From NCBI GenBank assembly GCA_012845835.1, contig JABAKD010000017.1, forward strand, positions 6,255,151-6,319,150: DNA of 64,000 nt, read 5' to 3'. Source of the DNA: Undaria pinnatifida (Eukaryota; Sar; Phaeophyceae; Laminariales; Alariaceae). The notes beneath the pieces are model-generated. The model saw nothing but the letters and a program-made list of their open reading frames with translations. It had not been told where the DNA came from and made no database searches. Numbering within the stretch: position 1 is the first letter of the stretch; each line of letters starts with the position of its first letter. This document shows positions 38,248 through 50,710 of the stretch, piece by piece. Both the position numbers and the translations under genes were made by a program.

Positions 38248-38525
38248 GTGGGTCGTTCTACGGTAAATCTCCCCCCCCCCCAACTTTTCTCTACCTAAAT
38301 TGCCGGTTTTGAAAGCAGCTCCCGGCCGTGTCTCCTGAAAAACGGTTCCCCTTGCCCCGCCCGACGTCATTGTTCGACCGTCCTATGCAAACAAGAAAAC
38401 ATTATATCATTATAATTCTCATAGCATCCTTCCTCGTGTCGAGCAGCCACGAAACGTTTTAAAAGAAAATCGCTGTTTTTTTTTTCTTTTTTTGGAGGGG
38501 GAGGGGGGGTCTATCGTAGAATCAG
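38248..38525 (-). repeat. Dispersed repeat family C
   Basis: GGTCGTTCTACGGTAAATC start, CAGCTCCCGGCCGTGTCTCC inside, and GTCGAGCAGCCACGAAACG near the end. Confidence 0.65.
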
Positions 38526-38936
38526 TCGCATAAGCTGCCACAGACATGTTTGTTGCTCTGTACCCCCTTTTGGAGAATACCCGTCTGGTATTTCCACCCT
38601 TCGACGTAAGGCACATATGGTGTTCGTGTGACGACGACCCGTGGTGCGACAGAGGTAGTACGTTTGGGTTTTGATTTTTTCCGGATGACGGGGCGCTCGT
38701 TATCCCACTGTCGCGAGAAGGCCATCCTTGTGTGGGAGGTTGGTCGGTTTTGCAACTATGTATGGTCTTGGGAGTTGTTTATCGAGCTGCACCTTTGAGC
38801 GTCGTGTTTTCCCGAAACAAATTTCAACAGCTCCTAAAGCGAGGGACCACACAGGAAAGCAAAAAATAATGTGAATCCCTCGACCGCGTAGTACGCGTGT
38901 TACCGCGATCGTTCTTTCTACGCCAGCCGATGTTCG

Positions 38937-39190
38937 ACCTGTGCTACGATAGATGCATCACTTTTCGTCTGAAATAGTTTATGAATGACGGGGCTTCTTA
39001 GCCGAAAATCATGGGGAAGAGAGGGTATTTTTATTGCATGATTTTCGTCGTGTACCTAGGGCATGGGGTTTTTCATCCGCGATAAAGCAGGTAAATTTTT
39101 ATGTTGATCAGTTTTTTGGGAGAGGTTCTTACGCTCCCGAATTGAGGATCTTCAGAAAATATTGGTGCACTCTCTATCGTACCACGCGCC
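38937..39190 (+). mobile_element. MITE-like element, family A
   Basis: Ends are GACCTGTGCTACGATAGATG and CTCTATCGTACCACGCG. Landmarks include TGAATGACGGGGCTTCTTAG and GTACCTAGGGCATGGGG. Confidence 0.7.
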
Positions 39191-39499
39191 GTTCGTTCGA
39201 ACCGACTTTCAACCGAAACCTGCCTGTTCGATGGGAACGATAACCCTGTGTTGAACTTACCTTTTCATTTTCGGAAGAGAAACGTGCTCCTGGGGGTCAC
39301 AGTGCTACATCAAGAAGTTCGTTTCAAATTGCACCGCCTAGATGTCGATTGCACACAACCGAGGCGAAAGTCGGTGCCGGGAACGTCGAGCAACCGCCGA
39401 GATAAAAACAAGCCCATGTGGACTCGGCATCAAAAACGCTCAGATCGCAAAAACATCAACGACAAATTGTGACAACGTTTGGGCTTTTAATTAAAAAGG

Positions 39500-39612
39500 A
39501 TCAAGGCTGCTGTAGGAGGGTCACTTCTTGGGCCTTTCGTTGAAGTAGCTCGGGGTCATCCGCGCGGGCGAACCCCACCTTCCTGGCGGTCTTAAGCCTT
39601 CGTGCAGTTCAA
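39500..39612 (+). repeat. Dispersed repeat family D
   Basis: AAGGCTGCTGTAGGAGGGTC, AGCTCGGGGTCATCCGCGCG and GGCGGTCTTAAGCCTTCG, matching the 29.9-kb copy in order and spacing. Confidence 0.5.
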
Positions 39613-39805
39613 GGTGTTGTCACGGAGACCCGCAATGGGTTAGTTAGGCACCCTACGCCAAGCAGATAGCCCCTACAGTCGTTTCAGCAGTGAGGCCACG
39701 AGCCACTCGTACCAGTGGCTCAAGACCAGAAAAATTAATAGCCTGTCGTACCCCGACTGACTCTACGATAGCGTCCCCCCCGAAACAAAGCAGCGATTGC
39801 GTTTT

Positions 39806-40024
39806 TCTTTAACGAACGTTTCATGGCTTCTAAACACGAGGAAGGATGCCATCAAAAACAAAATATTCAATAATTTTCTTGTTTGCAAGAGGGACTACCG
39901 GCTTCCGACCAAGTCGGGGGGGGGGCAAGGTGTTCCATGTTCCAGCGGGAACCGCCGGGAGCTCGTTTCAAAACCAGAATTTTCGTTGAAGAAACGTTGG
40001 GGGGGGGGCTACCGGAGAACGACA
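39806..40024 (+). repeat. Dispersed repeat family C
   Basis: TTAACGAACGTTTCATGGC start, GGGAGCTCGTTTCAAAACC inside and GGGCTACCGGAGAACGAC at the end. Confidence 0.6.
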
Positions 40025-40604
40025 CCCCTGGGCCTTTAGACGCCCGTCGTTCAGAAACAATAACGCCTCTCTCGTAGCTCGCGCGACTCCTAGTTCGGCT
40101 TGTCCTCCCTGGTTCTGCAGGAAGTAATCCACGCCTTCGGTGCTAATTGTGCACCTGGTATGACATTAAAAGGCGGGCAGAAACATGCAAAACGAGATCT
40201 GTGTCGCAGAGAAGAACGGCCAGCTGGGCCAACCTGGCGCTTAATTGAACAACAGCATTGCTCTTGAAGGGCACGCCAAACGTGTTTGGCGTGATGCCTA
40301 CGATTGCAGATCCGTGAACATAAACCCCGACTTGACCAACAGCACCGCTATTACACACGACCACAAAAAGGGGCGCTCACGAAACAAAATCAAACACACA
40401 TCCCGGATAATCGTGCGGAGAACGATAATGACACACACATATTACAACTATTCCACTCGAGTTACCAGACAAACCACGCAAACGTACACCTATTCCAACC
40501 TTGACAACGACCGCCTCAACGCCATAGCGGGGATACTGCGCCGCGACCACGGCGATCAAATACGGTGGAGAGTTTGTCCAACCTTGTCCAACCTTATTTT
40601 CCAC

Positions 40605-40838
40605 GACACACGTGCTACGATAGAGGTAGCACTTTTCGTCAGAAATATTTTGTGAATGACGGCGCTCCTTAACCCAAACTCGTTGGAAATACCACGTTTT
40701 TTGCGTGAAGTGTACACACCAAAGCCATGGATTCTTCATCCGCGATATAAAAGCAGGTTTACTTTTTTTTCAAATCAATTTTCGGGGGAGAGTGATCTTA
40801 AGCTACTAAATTGAGTGCCCCTCCATCGTAGCACGCAT
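40605..40838 (+). mobile_element. MITE-like element, family A
   Basis: GACACACGTGCTACGATAGA starts it and CTCCATCGTAGCACGC ends it; CTTAACCCAAACTCGTTGG lies inside. Confidence 0.75.
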
Positions 40839-41675
40839 TACGCGCCGAAAACCCATAACACTTAGCACTTATTTAACCAACTCTCCAACAACCAAGTCCA
40901 CGCAAAAAGAGCATGGGCTACCCTACAACAAAATATGGAAAATCTAAACAAGACTCATGGTCTCATTGCTTGTAGGTTTACGTTCGCAGCTCTTGCTTCG
41001 CCAGCACGTAGACATGATTTCGTCACGGCAACATCTGTCCTAGGCTTCGCCGGTTGCAGCCTTCCCGATGGGCCCACGTCAACACTTTCCACCCATTGAT
41101 CTCACGGTAGGGCTAGGATACCCGAACCTCTACCTAGAAGAGAAATCTCATCGTCATCGAAAGGACCAACCAGATGTCCGGGCTGCCCACAAGCAAAGGC
41201 GCAACTCTTCGCACAACAGTTGTAACGATATGGCTAGACCGTCATGCCGAACAGTGCTTCACCCTACAACTACATCGACCTGAACTACAGAGGGTGTATG
41301 CACATGTAGAGATTTTCTCTCCTTAGCAATGCCACACTGCACGTAGGCCTTACACACCATTGATTGGCGCGTTCGTTTCCAAAGACGACATTGTAACACT
41401 TTGCTGGTGTTTACAAAACAACTATCCATATATTCGTCGCAGAGTGAATACCAAGAATTTTGGCGTGCGGGGTGCTTCGTGATACTGCGTGCGCCCTGAA
41501 TGTCCGATCTCCATCCGTCCCCTACTTGGTGAGGTACCTTCGAACGGATGCGGTGGCCGACCTTCTTAACAACACGAGTAATCACAACTAGACCTGGTCA
41601 ATCCCTGGCTGGTCGAGTCAACCGGGTACACGATATGAAAATCGAAAAAAAAGAAGGGTTCACCACATTTGTGGC

Positions 41676-44600
41676 CTAGTGAAGCAGCGCGAAGTCGGTA
41701 CCCAGAGCATCGGTAACGCGGTAGTCGGCAACATTCCCGCGGATCGCGTCGTACCCCTCCATAACTTCGCTGCCGTTTTCATCTACAACAGGACGAGCCG
41801 TCTCGCCCAGAATCCCGGACAGATTAGGGCTGTCGATGGCCAGACCGTTCAGCCCGACGTCCATCTGCCAGAACTCCAGGTCGGGGAGGACCCGGCCGTC
41901 CCAGTTGACTTCTCCGCCCTCCTGGTAGCCAACGCCCGCGTTCAGGCGCAAGTCAACCCTGGGCGTGGTGATCTTGAAGATGGCGTGGATAGACCGCACT
42001 TCGGCAAGCCCGTGCTCGGCAATGTATTTGGCGCACCAGTCGGGCGCCGCCATCTGATCGAAGCTGAGGACCCAGTCCTCGAAGGTCTCTATCGCGAGCT
42101 CACGCCCACCATCGAGCATTTCGGCGTACATGCGAGCCCAAATCTTGTCGCCGCCGAACTGCCGGCACTCAACCGGTAGATTCGACGCGGAGATGTCAAT
42201 GCCGTCGTTCACGAAGGCGTCTCTAGTAGGCACGAGGAGCTGGCCGGCTTCCTGTCCGTTCGCAATGGCACGAAGGCCGCCGTTGGCGAGGCACAGCGAT
42301 TGTTCACCAGGGCAGCCCGTAGTAACGGTGGTGTAAGGATCCTTCACCTCTATCACGAGGGAGTTCCCGTCCGAGATCAGGCTGACGCCCGTGACCAGCT
42401 GGCGATCGGGAAATTCCTCGGGTTCGGGGGCGGTGAGGCGGACGTTAACGTGAAAGTTGTTGTCCGTGTCCTTGACGAGGCAGTACCAGCCACCGTCGAC
42501 TCCAGACCAATTGATGCGCTGACCGCGGAGTCCCTGCATGTGAGGATCTCCGCACAAGCTGCTTCCACTCGAGCACGCTGCCGGCATCGGGGACACGTCG
42601 TATCAAGGGTGAATAGGACGCAGAAACATGGTTAACATTGACTATTTATTGGTGTTCTTGATCGTGATTTTGACGGTTGACGCGGGCTACGATAGAGGTG
42701 GACCGCTTTTTTTTCTCATACTACCCCTCAATTTGGGCCAGCTTAAGACCTATCTAAGGCAAAAACTGATTTGGGGAAAAATTAAACTCTTACCGCGGAT
42801 GAAAATACTATGGTCAAGGTACGCGACCACAATCATGCCAAAACACAATGGCGTTTTTTCCCGACGATTTGGGGTTACGGAGCTCCCGTCGATTAGATAA
42901 CATTTCATACGAAAAGTGCTACCTCTGTCGTAGCATATGTACTGCCTTATTACTCTGCAAAAGAAGCATATGTACTACCTTATCATGATCCAAGAGACGA
43001 GAGAACTCAACAGCAGAGGTAGGGGGCGGTGGGCGCGCTTTTTGCCATTTACCGGTGACTATCAAAGACATGGGGAGTGAGTATCGCCGCGAAAAATGGC
43101 AACCACACGTGGCGTGGATCTGCTAGTAGCTACAACGGCAGCAGCCTACCTGTCGGGTCTTCGTTAGCGTGCCCCGATCCCAGGGAAAAGCGTGGTAAAA
43201 CAGAAACGGAAGGGACGTGGGGAGGGATAGTGGCAAGGGTCCATGGTTAGGTTGTTTTGGCTGCAACACATATTTTCAAGCCTTGATCAGAGCGTGATAG
43301 TTGCAGCACAATTATAAAATATTAGAGTAGTATATCCATTGTCAATATCGAGAACTAGTAACAGCTGCAAATATCGAAGCTCCACGGTTAATAAATAATA
43401 CGCTCCCTCTTGATCAAACCAAGGCGCCCACGTCCTTCAAAACTTCGCCCTCCCCTCACCGGTTATTCGACGTGCAGGATTAACTTCATAAACTGATGCA
43501 TTTCCTTCCACAGTCACAGCTGTCAAGATTTTCCCGCCCTCGAAAACGGGTTTATAGTTTCCGCGCACAGACTGACTAACATCACCCTGTTGACCCTGAT
43601 AGCTGCACTGTAGTTGCAAGGGGAGTCGCCGACCTATATCCTTAATGAGGACACACAACCCGTGATACGCGCGATCAGAGTATCACACACAGCTTGCAAA
43701 GATGAGTTTCGGCAAAGTCTTCGATCTCACAACTGGAGTGCAGTTTTGTTTTATAATATTAATAATACGCCGATGGTCGAGTTCATCGTTAGGTGTGGGG
43801 GTGAATAATGGACGTCGTGACGAGCTGGATATTTCTATTCTCCATCATTTATCAAAGTTCGGTTCAAACCTGAGGATGGCATCAAACCATCGTGGAAAAC
43901 GACTATCAGCAGGCCCTTCCCACGTCCGTTGGCAACAACTAGGTAAATTATATACAAAATTATACACTCCAGCTGCTGTGAGATCGAATATTTCGTCGAA
44001 ACTCATCTTTGCCAGCTGTGTGTGGTACTCCGATCGCGCGTATTACTGGGTGTGTGTCCTCATTAAAGATACAGGACGGCATATACCAACGATGCGCCAC
44101 GGCGTTTGGAGGTGATGTCACGTTACTTCTACGGGGACCAGGGATCAAAACGTAGATAAACACCGCTTGGAATAGAAAAATGTTTAACGGCGACGAAAAC
44201 GAAGTCTCACTGCAGCAGTTGTCGCCGGCGCTGTCCATCCCGCAGCTGCCGCTGACGGTTTGATCCGAAGAGGAGGTGTAGGTGCATCCCTGCACGAACA
44301 CATTTCGTTGAAAAGGGCATTATTAATTCGTTGAAAAAACACCTTTTTCACTGATTTTTTTTTTCATTATTTTATTTTTTTTATCCTCCGGCGGATGAAG
44401 AAAAGAAAAGCTTTAGCTCACCACACTTCCACGTATTCATACGCGTCGTGTGTCGTTTTAACTCAGTTGATTTCGCAGCCCAACGCTAGCTGGCGCACCC
44501 TTCGGGTCCCATTCACTGATATTCGTTCCGAGTACGGTTAGGAACAGTCCCCAGCGGGTGCGTTCAGCTGAATCAACGAGCAACTTGCACATTCTCCGGC

Positions 44601-45764
44601 ACAGATGCACCCCTTAGTTTCCGGGGCTCGTTTTTTCAGTCCAAGAAGGAGAGGGCTTGTTCTGACGCGTGCTACGACAGAGGTAGCACCTTTTGTCTGG
44701 AACGGTTTCCGGATAACGGAGCTTCGTCTTGACCATAAATCCTCGGAATTTCGTCCTATTTTAGCACGACTTCTGTCGTATGCCTTCTTAGGCCATGGGA
44801 CTTGTTCATTCATACGGTAAGAAGAGCTTTGGTCTAACGCCCCTCACGCGAGGAACCTCAGAAAGCAAAATGGTGCCCCTTTCCCGTAAACGTGTCTTTC
44901 CCCTCACCCAGATTCTGATTTTGAGTACAATTATCGTAGAATCCGATGGGGAAACTCGTGGCCTAGGGATACAAAAAAAAGTATTTTGCGAAACAAAATG
45001 GTCAATTTCTCGACGACTTTGGGTCAAGGAACCCCCGTAATTCTCAAAAAAAGCAAAACCCACCACAGGCCGAAAGGAGATACCTCTATCTATCGGAGAA
45101 GGCGTCGATCCCAAAAATCAACGCCTTTAATTTCACCGCTAATCCTTGCGGCTACACTTCTTTAGCGACGGCCTCCGTTTGCTGCTACCAGCATCGACCT
45201 TCTAGAGACCTCGAGCAGGAGACCTCCGTGTGTGAGGGGTGTTGGTGTTTTTTCCCTCGTTGTTGACGAGGCGAATATCATGATTCTTTTACAAGTAAGT
45301 AATGGCACGACTTTCCGACGACTGGGTCACTGGAGAAAGACTGCTGCCCTACGAGACGTCATTGGCCAAACACCAGAACACGCGCGGTATCGACATAGCC
45401 GCGAAAACCCACCCCGGGAATATTGAACACGGAAGCGAAACGCCTTGTATTAGACAACATCCTGCACACTAAATAAAGTGCACCAGGTAGTAGCTCGTAC
45501 CCATAGGCGGGAGCAGTTATGGACGGGTGAAAACGTCGAGCAGGCTCATGGAAAAACGCAGTCACGTGGCGAACGTGCTAAAAAAATGTATCACAGCCAC
45601 AAACGTTTGCGATGAACAAATTTAACGACGTTACTTACATCTCCTGAACTCATGCCGCTGCACGCATTGCGTTGTTTTTGCTTGGTGCTCATTCCCACCG
45701 CATGCTGCGGAAATGACAAGGCCAGGAGCCCGATCCCCACCATATCGGCAGCGCGCATCATCAT
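41676..45764 (-). CDS. G4: secreted Cys-rich GDPH-motif protein, four-exon gene
   Basis: Proposed join on the minus strand: exon 1 45764-45639, exon 2 44289-44211, microexon 43158-43150, exon 3 42577-41676 (TAG stop), 371 residues. The start is a triple Met as in G2; the frame is open upstream, but the alignment fixes the start at the Met run. The hydrophobic segment is MVGIGLLALSFP, followed by the MSTKQKQRNACSGMSSGD linker and a GTAAGT donor. Exon 2 is 26 codons, GCTYTSSSDQTV to GDNCC. Exon 3 begins ACSSGSSLCGDPHM across the splice junction and includes WSGVDGGWYCLVKD, VECRQFGGDKIW, VNWDGRVLP and TDALGTDFALLH. A MITE copy (42679-42940) lies in intron 3. TAG immediately after the conserved terminus, here and in G3, shows TAG is a real stop in this genome. 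Confidence 0.85.
42679..42940 (-). mobile_element. MITE-like element, family A
   Basis: GACGCGGGCTACGATAGAGG and ACCTCTGTCGTAGCATATGT bound this copy in G4 intron 3, between exon 3 and the microexon. Confidence 0.75.
43150..43158 (-). other. G4 candidate 9-nt microexon
   Basis: Minus-strand ACCCGACAG, identical to the G2 microexon, is bounded by GCTAACGAAG upstream and GTAGGC downstream. The preceding 85 or so bases contain no AG back to a CTAAC at 43250-43246. It gives Asn-Pro-Thr-Ala-Cys at the junction. Confidence 0.65.
43425..43745 (-). repeat. Dispersed repeat family E
   Basis: Inverted copy in G4 intron 2 running from CGCCCTCCCCTCACCGG to GCAAAGATGAGTTTCGGC. A partial plus-oriented copy lies at about 43965-44085, next to G4 exon 2. 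Confidence 0.75.
44353..44513 (-). repeat. Dispersed repeat family F with A-rich 3' end
   Basis: The minus strand reads GGGACCCGAAGGGTGCGCC, CGTTGGGCTGCGAAATC, GTATGAATACGTGGAAGTG and CATCCGCCGGAGGATA, then an A-rich tail. It is matched by the copy at 61.4 kb. The one-sided A-rich end suggests retroposition. Confidence 0.55.
44664..45100. mobile_element. Two MITE-like family A copies, head to head
   Basis: A plus-oriented copy starts GACGCGTGCTACGACAGAGG (44664) and runs to about 44895. It is followed by a minus-oriented partial copy with GTGGCCTAGGGATAC, GACGACTTTGGGTCAAGG and a CCTCTATCTATCGG end. Both are in G4 intron 1. Confidence 0.6.
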
Positions 45765-46661
45765 GGTTTCTGCGTGGACATTGGATTGACCGGGGACGGG
45801 AAACGATGTTGGTTGTAGTTGCGAACTAGGAAGTAGGTACAAAAATGGCAATGGGTCGTGCTGGGATATCGCCCTGCGGCTGTAGCTTGTGAATGGTCGA
45901 ATCACAAACTCATCCATGCCGGTGTATGATGTAATAAAACATTGCATGGTATCTAGACGCCTGGGTATGTCCAAGCAGGCAACAAGGCCAAGAAAATAGA
46001 ACAAAAGCCGCACGCTATCATTGAGACCCAAAGAGGCAACGCCACCAGCGAGCTGGTGCGGCTAGAGGGTGTTACCTATGAGCATGGACACAAATGCTAT
46101 GTACTTGACCTTACGTCAGGTTTATCCATCGTGGGCCTGGCTATTGCCTGAATCGCTCGGGATCCTGTTGTTGTATACTAGGCATGCTGTACACTGCTCT
46201 GGTGTGCGTGGGTTTCGTTCCCATATATATGGCCATAAACGAATATATATGTCCTTACGGGGATTGCTCTCTCTTTCTTTTACTTTAGTCTGAATATTGC
46301 TTATCACCTCTCATCCGCTGCGGATGGTGTTGTTCTCGTTTTGATGTTATTCCGAGGGACGGGACGGACAGGTATTTCATTTCTAAAATACCAGCTGTTT
46401 CGTCGCGGTGGCAACGCCACCCTGTGCCCGCACCGCCGCGTGAAAAGAAAGTAACGACGGTTTCATCGCGTTTCAAGTCACGATCGGTTTCTGTGCGCGC
46501 TGGGCATGGAGACGGAAACAATCCAAGAGAAGGGCCACGTACAATTACGGGCTCGCACTGGATGCCCCTTGTGTGAGTTACCTTACCGCACACCGCAGAT
46601 GTTTCTACGCGTTTAACAGTTATGATGGCGGCTAGACAAAGCAAACTTCCGTTGGACGTTA

Positions 46662-46925
46662 GACACCTGCGACGACAGAGGTGCGCCGTGTTTTCCCTGG
46701 AAAGGCTGTTGGCTTGAGAAGCTCTATGCCACACCCAAAGACCGACAATGAGCTAACTGAAAGCGCAACCCGAAGAAAAAATTTGCCTCCTAGGTACTCA
46801 AAGCTAACCAAGTATTCAAAACAAAAGATTTATTTATTTCTTTTCCGACGATTTCATGTCAAGGGGCCCTGACATACAGAAGCAACCTTTCAGCTAAAAA
46901 GAGTGGTACACCTCTTGATACCTCA
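46662..46925 (-). mobile_element. MITE-like element, family A, diverged
   Basis: GACACCTGCGACGACAGAGG end, CCTCCTAGGTACTCAAAGC centre and CGATTTCATGTCAAGGGGCC; the far terminus is mostly lost. Confidence 0.5.
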
Positions 46926-47863
46926 ACCGTAAAAAGTGTCGTGACCGATTACATCACTTAACATACCGTTACGGGTACGGGTGCGGAGGCATGTCTTCAA
47001 CCGCACAACGGCCACGAGCATGCAGGCACGCCGTGATCGTGGGACACTAGTTAGCCGTGTACACGTCCGATTTTTAAGAATCCTACCGTACGTTACGCAA
47101 GACGAAGGCGATGATATCTTTTCCTACCCAACGCCACCCCGTTCATCGATTGGAAAATGAGACCAAACGGCACGAACATATATTGCGTATATGGCGCACG
47201 TATAATTTTTGACTCTACTTGGTACAGCGTTTGTGTGTCGGACAACGGGGGACTGCTTCAGTCACCTCAGCGGCACGACATAGCATGCCCGTTGTTCATG
47301 GTACCTGTAGGATGAGGTCGCGGCTGGCCGCGGAGCTCGGTAGCACCAGATGTGGCTGATGTGGGCTGCTTGGCCGTGAGGGGGCAAGAAAACTTCAGGT
47401 GACTTGTGTCGAAAATGGGGTGTGCAGTGTTGGAATGACGTTGTAGGGTTTGGTCAGGTATCGAGTCGGGGTGGACGAACAAAAAGTGATCTAAGGGATT
47501 CACCGCTCTCTGACACGATCTCAGCCACCTAATCGGACACTAAAGTTCGATTCCGATTGTGCGCGACATTGTACGTGCTTTCCTGGAATTCTGAAAAAAC
47601 GTCGCACACAGATGTTGGACGTCGCACTATCCGGATATTTGTGGCCTTTAAACAAGAGCTTACATTTTTCAGACATCAACTGGTGACTCTGTATTAAAAT
47701 ATACAACCTCTGCCATCGACGCGAAGTCTGCCCACTAACTGGCCGTTTTTTTCTCACCCATCGCCCGCAATAATGGCGTCGTCACATGGGGCATGACGCT
47801 CCTGAAACGGGGGAGGTTGGTCACTTTTCCTGGTCAATATCCGGATCTTGAACGCCGTTCGTG

Positions 47864-47977
47864 TTCACGCCAGGTTTCGAAACCCACGTGAAATAGCGAA
47901 ACACGTTTAATTCGTGCTACTTCACGCCAGGTTTCGAAACCCACGTGAAATAGCGAAACACGTATAATTCGTGCTAC
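47864..47977 (+). repeat. 57-bp perfect-type tandem duplication
   Basis: TTCACGCCAGGTTTCGAAAC through TTCGTGCTAC occurs at 47864 and 47921 with one mismatch (CACGTT/CACGTA). The second copy runs straight into a MITE end, and the unit itself ends with MITE-terminal bases. Confidence 0.9.
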
Positions 47978-48252
47978 GATAGAGGTGCACACCACTATTT
48001 TTGTCTGAGGTCCTTCACTTTCTGAGGTTAAGACGCGTCCATATTAACCCACATATTGATTCTTGTAACCAAAAAACAAAACTGACACCAACCAGACGAA
48101 CAATCCCACGGCCTCTATATTCTATATATATACACGATGAGAATGATGAAAATTTCGTTTTTGTCTATTTCCGGTAACTTTGGGGTAAGGAGCTCCGGCC
48201 TTAAGAAACCATTTCAGACGGAAAGTAAGTGCTACATCTATCGCAGAACGAG
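47967..48252 (-). mobile_element. MITE-like element, family A
   Basis: TTCGTGCTACGATAGAGGTG end directly follows a 57-bp tandem duplication; the other end is CATCTATCGCAGAACGAG. The centre carries CACGGCCT but a TATA-rich stretch replaces AGG. Confidence 0.65.
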
Positions 48253-49449
48253 TTAAAACAAGAAGAAATGTTGATATAAATAGTTGTGTTCTAGCGCGCT
48301 GTCGAAACACGCCATGAAAGGTGTAGACCTCCAACGTTCTGCGGGGAAAGATAAAGCTAGCTGCGTTCACCTGTCCGTGCTGTCGCTCGGCCTGACAAAA
48401 TCCACCCGATCCCGTTGTTTATTTCTTTGCGTGATCATGTGGTTGACGTCAACGAACGGGGGTCGCGGTCTATCGCGCCGGCGATGCTAAGCTTAAAACA
48501 AGTTTTGAATTTCTAGACATATTTGGTGAAGCCCGTTTCACAGTACGACTAATCGATGGGGTAGATAAAATGTCGAGAGTAAGCACCAACGGGCGGGTAG
48601 AGACAGGATTGATTACCGCGTAACGATTGATTTAGACAGCATTTTCGTTTTTTTTTTTTTCTGACACGCTAATGCCATTCATATTGAGCTTATCTATGAC
48701 TCTGGTGTTTCCTCAGAAGCTGCTTAAATCTGAACGGTGGTCAACATCCGTTCCTAAACAGGACAGCAACGCCCCGAACTCCAGAGTCAGCAGATGACTC
48801 TACAATTGCATTTCGTACATTATTCGCAGTTGATGCAACTTTTTTTCGAGAGCTCAATTCGAAAAAACCTCAAAGATCCCGGTCGCGCGCAATCAGGCCA
48901 ATAAAAAAATATCCTATTTATTAGAACACAAAATATTCTTGAAACACGCACTTCTCGAAAATACGTATCTGATATTCAGTACGTGCTACATGTGTATTGA
49001 GTTCGTATGTGGAATTTGATGCACAGTCGGAGTAATATCTTTAGTGTCTAGAATTGTGATGTCTATTACCGTATCCGAAATCGTGTCCAGAACAAAGGCA
49101 AAACAAATGTCCGAATTATATTGCCCGGTTGGGACATGTTCCTCCCACCTACTCGTCCACCCCTATTGATTCACTCAACCTTCGACGTCATTGGACAACT
49201 CAACCCCCCCTCCCCGACACAAGGCACGCATCCGTTTGGGCTCTCTCCCCGCCAAGCACCCGCCATCATCCAGCTGTTGTCCTATACCGAGTTCCACGGC
49301 GAGAGGTCCACTCTTTACCCAGCAGGTACGATGGCCATCAAGCGTGACGTTATTTTTCATTCGTTGGGGTTAGGTCAGCATGGTATCTATCTGTTGTCGC
49401 GGACGAAGCCTGTGAATTTTCTCCTGCAGAATGCAACGTGTGCATTTTA

Positions 49450-49722
49450 GACGCGTGCTACGACGGAGGACCTTCACCACCTTTTTTCTGGGGTTCCTCA
49501 ACTTGGGAGCTTAAGACATGTCCCTTCTTGACCCAAGAACTGATTTGGAGAAAAATAAAACCGCCACCGGATAAAAAATGGCATCTGGCCTAGACTAGGT
49601 ATACAACGAGGATCATGGAAACAAAATAGCCAGTTTCCCACGATTTTGGGTCAAAGATACCTGTCAATCAGGAACCATTTTAGAAGAAAAGTGATATCTC
49701 TAGAGGCTGCTAGCTGCGTCTC
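49450..49722 (-). mobile_element. MITE-like element, family A
   Basis: GACGCGTGCTACGACGGAGG end, GGGAGCTTAAGACATGTCCC and CGATTTTGGGTCAAAG inside, and a rearranged far end. Confidence 0.65.
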
Positions 49723-50404
49723 CAAACCGATGGGTCGAACGCTATGTGTGATATGGTGTAAATGGTACGGATCCCTTCAGTGAGTACAGGCTACGCATAA
49801 TGATAGTAATCCATACCTTTTGTTCGTGTAGGATTAATGCGTCATAAACATGGTTTTCTTGTATTCCCTGTATACTCTTGTCAAGTTGCTGACGCACACA
49901 AACTTTACTGGTCCAACGGTAACGGTTTGCAGCGTGCCATTCCTTTCCCCATGAACGATCAATGGTTCATCGACCAGCAACATGGTTCTACAACCTCCCG
50001 GGCTCGGCATAAACAAAATGCATTATCCTGCGTGAAGGCGTCTTCGTGTACTCTCCACCCAATAGACCCTTTCTTTGTACTCTACACCCAATAGGCTCTC
50101 TGTACTCTCCCTTCGCGTTGCCACCGCGAAACACATCACGAAAAAAGAGAAAAAAAAACATCCCTCAACCGTCCCTCGGCAATAACGCCGAACACGAATT
50201 ACTCGCAGTCGATAAGGTACGAAGGAATTGTGTGTAGACGCAGCAGGAACTCGTAACAATCCACATGGATACCCCCTGTTTCATGTTCGCCACTACAATA
50301 CGGTTGATTCGCACATCACATTCAGCAATTTAATCTATGGTTGACTTTGGGTGATTGATGGATTCGACGCCGATCTCTCTATTGGTGTAGTGTAAGCACT
50401 GTTC

Positions 50405-50710
50405 TGGCTGGAATTTTTTCTCGGACCATCATCACAGTCAGTAGGGGTCCAGGAGAAGATTCTAAGGTTTTTCTGAGCCCCGAACATGACGAGCTAGCTC
50501 AAAAATATCACCCGGAAGGTGGCCTCGAAGGTATTATTATTCCGTTTGCCCAACCAGACGAAGATTTTTCGCCTCAGTCCTATAAAACCATACACACTCG
50601 TGAAGTTACTTGACCAATGACTAACCGCTAGTTCCTCGCTTGAGCTCAATCGGACGCTAGTACCCTATTAGTTAATTCTAGAGCTTCAACCCTACCGTGG
50701 GAGATGCATC
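50405..50710. repeat. Dispersed repeat family B
   Basis: Holds CCCGAACATGACGAGCTAGCTC, CGTTTGCCCAACCAGACGAAG and CAACCCTACCGTGGGAGATG in the order of the other family B copies. Confidence 0.5.

Larger units (their letters stand above)
34206..41675. other. Intergenic region G3-G4, no supported gene
   Basis: The 3' ends of G3 and G4 converge on this interval. From 35.3 kb it is dense with MITE, family C, D and E copies. From 34.2 to 35.3 kb and 40.9 to 41.6 kb I see only unique non-coding sequence. Confidence 0.6.

Noticed and set aside
49121-49450. Plus-strand frame of 109 codons without overlap to a known repeat.
   Set aside because: No recognisable domain or splice context; length is within chance expectation.
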